64,000 bases of DNA from positions 17,983,229 through 18,047,228 of the forward strand of contig CM060104.1 in NCBI GenBank assembly GCA_030522415.1, in the 5' to 3' direction. Below, one piece after another: positions 61,468 through 64,000 of the stretch (positions within the stretch are counted from its first letter, which is position 1; the number at the start of each line of letters is the position of its first letter). A program made the position numbers and the translations under genes. The notes under the pieces were generated by a model. That model made no database searches. It saw nothing but the letters and a program-made list of their open reading frames with translations, and was not told the origin of the DNA. The DNA comes from Channallabes apus. Its lineage: Eukaryota; Chordata; Actinopteri; Siluriformes; Clariidae.

Positions 61468-61747
61468 AGGAAATCAATATCAAATATATTAGGACATCAC
61501 AATCAAAAGTTCATATTATTATTATCAAATATATTATTACTATTATAATTAACCCTAAGCACGTGACAAATTAATCCACGAAAATTAAGACAAATTCTCA
61601 TATAATGTTTATTTTGTGGCACATTTATTTTGCAGAAGTTTGTCATGTAATACAAAAATGTTTACACTAAATAAATATTGTTTATGATGAAAAATTATAC
61701 GAAGCTATTTTTATTATAAATAAGAAATATAAAAATATACATGTATA
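61468..61747. other. AT-rich spacer, nothing recognised
   Basis: Low-complexity AT-rich DNA up to the target duplication CATGTATA (61740..61747) of the next hAT element. Confidence 0.5.
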
Positions 61748-62793
61748 GAGAGGTGGAAAGAGTAATACAATTTTGTACTCAAGTACAAGTACTGTTACTT
61801 CAGTGAAATTTTACTTAAGTACAAGTAAAGTTACCATTATAAAAATCTACTCAAGTAAAAGTAAAAAGTAGCTCATTAAAAATGTACTCAAAGTAAAAGT
61901 TACCGAGTTAATTTTTTATTTTTATTTTTTTAACAGCGGGGGTGAGATGAGGCATTCTAGCATAGTTCAAAAAAGATGAGTAGATATAAATCTCAAACTA
62001 GTTGTTTTTAACTGAAGGAACACCTTTGCATAATAAAGCTGCTGTCTTTCTTGTGCTTGAAAATCAAAGTGGTCACTTAAATATGGTGTTACATCCTAGT
62101 CTAGGGCCATACAGCAAAAGAATGGTTCAGGGTTCTATTTTAAACTGTATGGAAATGGTGGTATATGGCAGAAAGAACTAGATCCAATCATTAACTGATG
62201 AAATAATGAGGTTTGTATATACAAACACAAACACACACACACAACAGGAGGAGGAGGATCAGATTCAGGATGGACCCAGGCCAAAATAATAAACAAAATG
62301 GTATTCATATTTAGTAGCTAGATTACCTGCAAAAAAAAAAAAACACACACACAAACAAAAATACAGGTATCTTCCCGGAGTCCCTAAACCAAAAACAATG
62401 AAATTATCTACAAATATATACAAAGACCAACCAAACCACAGGGACAAATCAATAATCAAAGTCAATTGGAGGCAACAAGTCAAACCAGAATACACAACCA
62501 AATATCAAAACGCCAAAATCACAACCTCTTTCATCTTTCCCGCGTCTCTCTCTGGTTTAAACATGGTCGCGTTAGTCGATGACGTCACTCAGGGCGGAAG
62601 GGACCGTGTGGAAGGTCAGGTAGATACCGATATCAGAAAACCTGGAGTTGAGTCTGGAGCAGCGCGCGACCAGGACATGATACACACACGCGGCGCAAAG
62701 GAGCATTTATACAAAGCATAATATTTTTATTATTTTATCATTTTCATTCATTTATTTTTTACTCAGTAGCGAATTCATTACTTTCCACCTCTG
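61748..62793 (-). mobile_element. Non-autonomous hAT element, copy 2 (1,046 bp)
   Basis: Perfect 8-bp duplication CATGTATA on both sides (61740..61747, 62794..62801). It is the inverted counterpart of 53445..54572. Its left end reads GAGAGGTGGAAAGAG (first base changed from C) and its right end CCACCTCTG. An open frame from 62398 (MKLSTNIYKDQPN) has a partner in copy 1 at 53945 on minus (MKLSTNIYKDKPN), with no known domain. Confidence 0.92.
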
Positions 62794-62881
62794 CATGTAT
62801 ATGAAAAAATATATAATATATAATTTATATATTTTTCCCTATACTACAGTACATGTATTTTTTTATATTGTTTATTTTATA

Positions 62882-63056
62882 CCCCTCCTTGAACCACCAC
62901 CTTATCGTGGTGGAGGGGTTTGCGTGTCCCAATGATCCTGGGATGTTGTCGGGGGCTTCATGCCCCTGGCAGGGTCACCCATGGCAATCTGGTCCTAGGT
63001 GAGGGAACAGACAAAGAGTGGTTCAGATGACCTCTTATGATGATTAAAATCCTAGG
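62882..63056 (+). repeat. RTE/Rex3-like LINE 5' leader fragment
   Basis: A GC-rich block with a foldable CCACCACCTTATCGTGGTGG followed by GGGTTTGCGTGTCCCAATG and GGTCCTAGGTGAGGGAACAG. This resembles the untranslated 5' leader of fish RTE-type LINEs. It is in the orientation opposite to the LINE body at 59275..61467. Confidence 0.5.
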
Positions 63057-63099
63057 GAATTCGATAGTTCAGGACTCGAACTTTCTACCTGAGTCTCCA

Positions 63100-63452
63100 A
63101 TAACTACCTGGACTCCATTTTAACATCAATTAACATCAACCATTATAGCTGAACTACCTGCCACCTAACACACTGTATAAATGCAGATCATTTCCTGCTA
63201 TCTGTTTCACCCAGATGAGGATGGGTTCCCTGTTGAGTCTGGTTCCTCTCAAGGTTTCTTCCTATTACCATTTCAGGAAGTTTTTCCTAGCCACTGTTGC
63301 CCGCAGCTTGCTCACCAGGGACTATCTGACCATTTTGATTCATACACATTCACATTCCATACAAACTTAAATAATTCTTTTGATTGTGTAAAGCTGCTTT
63401 GAGACAATGTCAATTGTTAAAAGCGCTATACAAATAAAATTGAATTGAATTA
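63100..63452 (+). repeat. L2-type LINE 3' tail
   Basis: The sense-orientation copy of the 3' end seen at 44321 and 1299. It ends ACAAATAAAATTGAATTGAATT, the short-repeat tail. A 73-codon open frame inside is a repeat shadow. Confidence 0.75.
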
Positions 63453-63639
63453 ATAGAGATTTTGTGGGGGTGCAATCAGTGGCTGGGGGCCATTTTAGCG
63501 CATGACACCAACTTAGCGCATGACACCAACATACCGCGGTTCACCTACATTGCTCAAATTTCCACCTCTTGGTCGGCGACTGCGACTACCCATACAATCC
63601 CGCCCCACAGTATAGACCCGCCCCTGACGCTGATTGACA

Positions 63640-64000
63640 GGTTTCTGTGTAACGTGTTGGAAATACAATTGCAAATGGATTAGCGATTGCATTTGAATTT
63701 TGGCCGGCTTGACGCGTGGTGCAGAGAAAGTGAAAAAGCAAACGTGGTAATTGATTTTGCTGTTTAAATATGACAGGTTCATGACTTGTAAGACATGGGA
63801 AATACAAATGCAAATGGACTTTGCTTTTTCATTTGAAATTTGGCAGTCAGTGTGCGTTCGCGAAGGCGAAAAAGCAAACAGTATTGCAAAGTTTGCAATT
63901 GCATTTGAATTATGGCACACTTTGTGAGTCCACATATGGGAAACGCAATTGCAAATGTGAATTTGCAATTCCTTTTGAATATTGCCCAGGATATCGCTCC
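63640..64000. repeat. Degenerate tandem repeat, period about 140 bp, running off the window
   Basis: The phrase GGAAATACAATTGCAAATGG recurs in variant form at about 63659, 63798 and 63939 (steps 139 and 141). A companion phrase TTGCATTTGAATTTTGGC recurs at about 63686, 63826, 63898 and 63964. This suggests two half-units of about 70 bp. No coding signal; the 151-codon minus-strand frame here reads through the repeat. Confidence 0.6.

Noticed and set aside
63986..64000. CCCAGGATATCGCTC at the window end also occurs in Gypsy pol near 50195
   Set aside because: Only 15 bases and no neighbouring similarity, so treated as chance unless the sequence beyond the window continues the match.

Overview
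The window looks like teleost fish nuclear DNA. It has AT-rich intergenic DNA, long (GT)n, (CA)n and (AT)n tracts, spliced vertebrate genes, and the fish repeat families L2, RTE/Rex3-like, Tc1-like, hAT, PIF/Harbinger and Ty3/Gypsy chromovirus. The species cannot be fixed from sequence alone.

Genic half (1 to about 36 kb). Three host genes are recognisable. (1) The last four exons of hormad1 (meiotic HORMA-domain protein) lie at 109..2132 on the plus strand. (2) A complete two-coding-exon ONECUT gene, encoding a CUT domain plus an atypical homeodomain, lies at 19477..24409 on the plus strand; it is probably the fish onecutl or an onecut3-like gene. It has about 16 kb of non-coding DNA upstream, and its 3' end faces the next gene. 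(3) A complete seven-coding-exon cathepsin S gene (ctss, 329 codons) lies at 34116..27978 on the minus strand; one intron is of the rare GC-AG class and another carries a Tc1-like transposon. HORMAD1 and CTSS are direct neighbours in human 1q21, so a ONECUT gene between them is a notable fish arrangement. The DNA upstream of onecut has clustered ATCGAT (Onecut/Cut-type) sites near the gene and a cluster of ATTAGCAT (POU-type) sites 12 kb away.

Transposon half (about 36 to 64 kb). This is a nested mosaic of mobile elements with no host gene found. In order: a tRNA-derived SINE; a complete PIF/Harbinger element with a 3-bp target duplication and two decayed genes; a hAT MITE with an 8-bp duplication; a LINE fragment; a mariner-type MITE; an L2 LINE split by a full-length Ty3/Gypsy chromovirus (Tf1/sushi type) with two 690-bp LTRs that look identical, open gag and pol and a 5-bp duplication; a second L2 in foldback configuration split by a hAT element; two reciprocally truncated Tc1-like copies; a retroviral-type integrase fragment; a possible miniature LTR element; an RTE-type LINE; a second hAT copy; and a degenerate tandem repeat running off the end.

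Most interesting candidates: the Gypsy element shows an exact 11-nt complementarity that would let its transcript prime its own reverse transcription, and a 10-bp perfect hairpin built over the gag stop and a C5 slip site. Other points are the hormad1-onecut-ctss order, the ATCGAT and ATTAGCAT clusters, the TG...CA direct-repeat unit at 57174..57928, and the 140-bp repeat at the window end.
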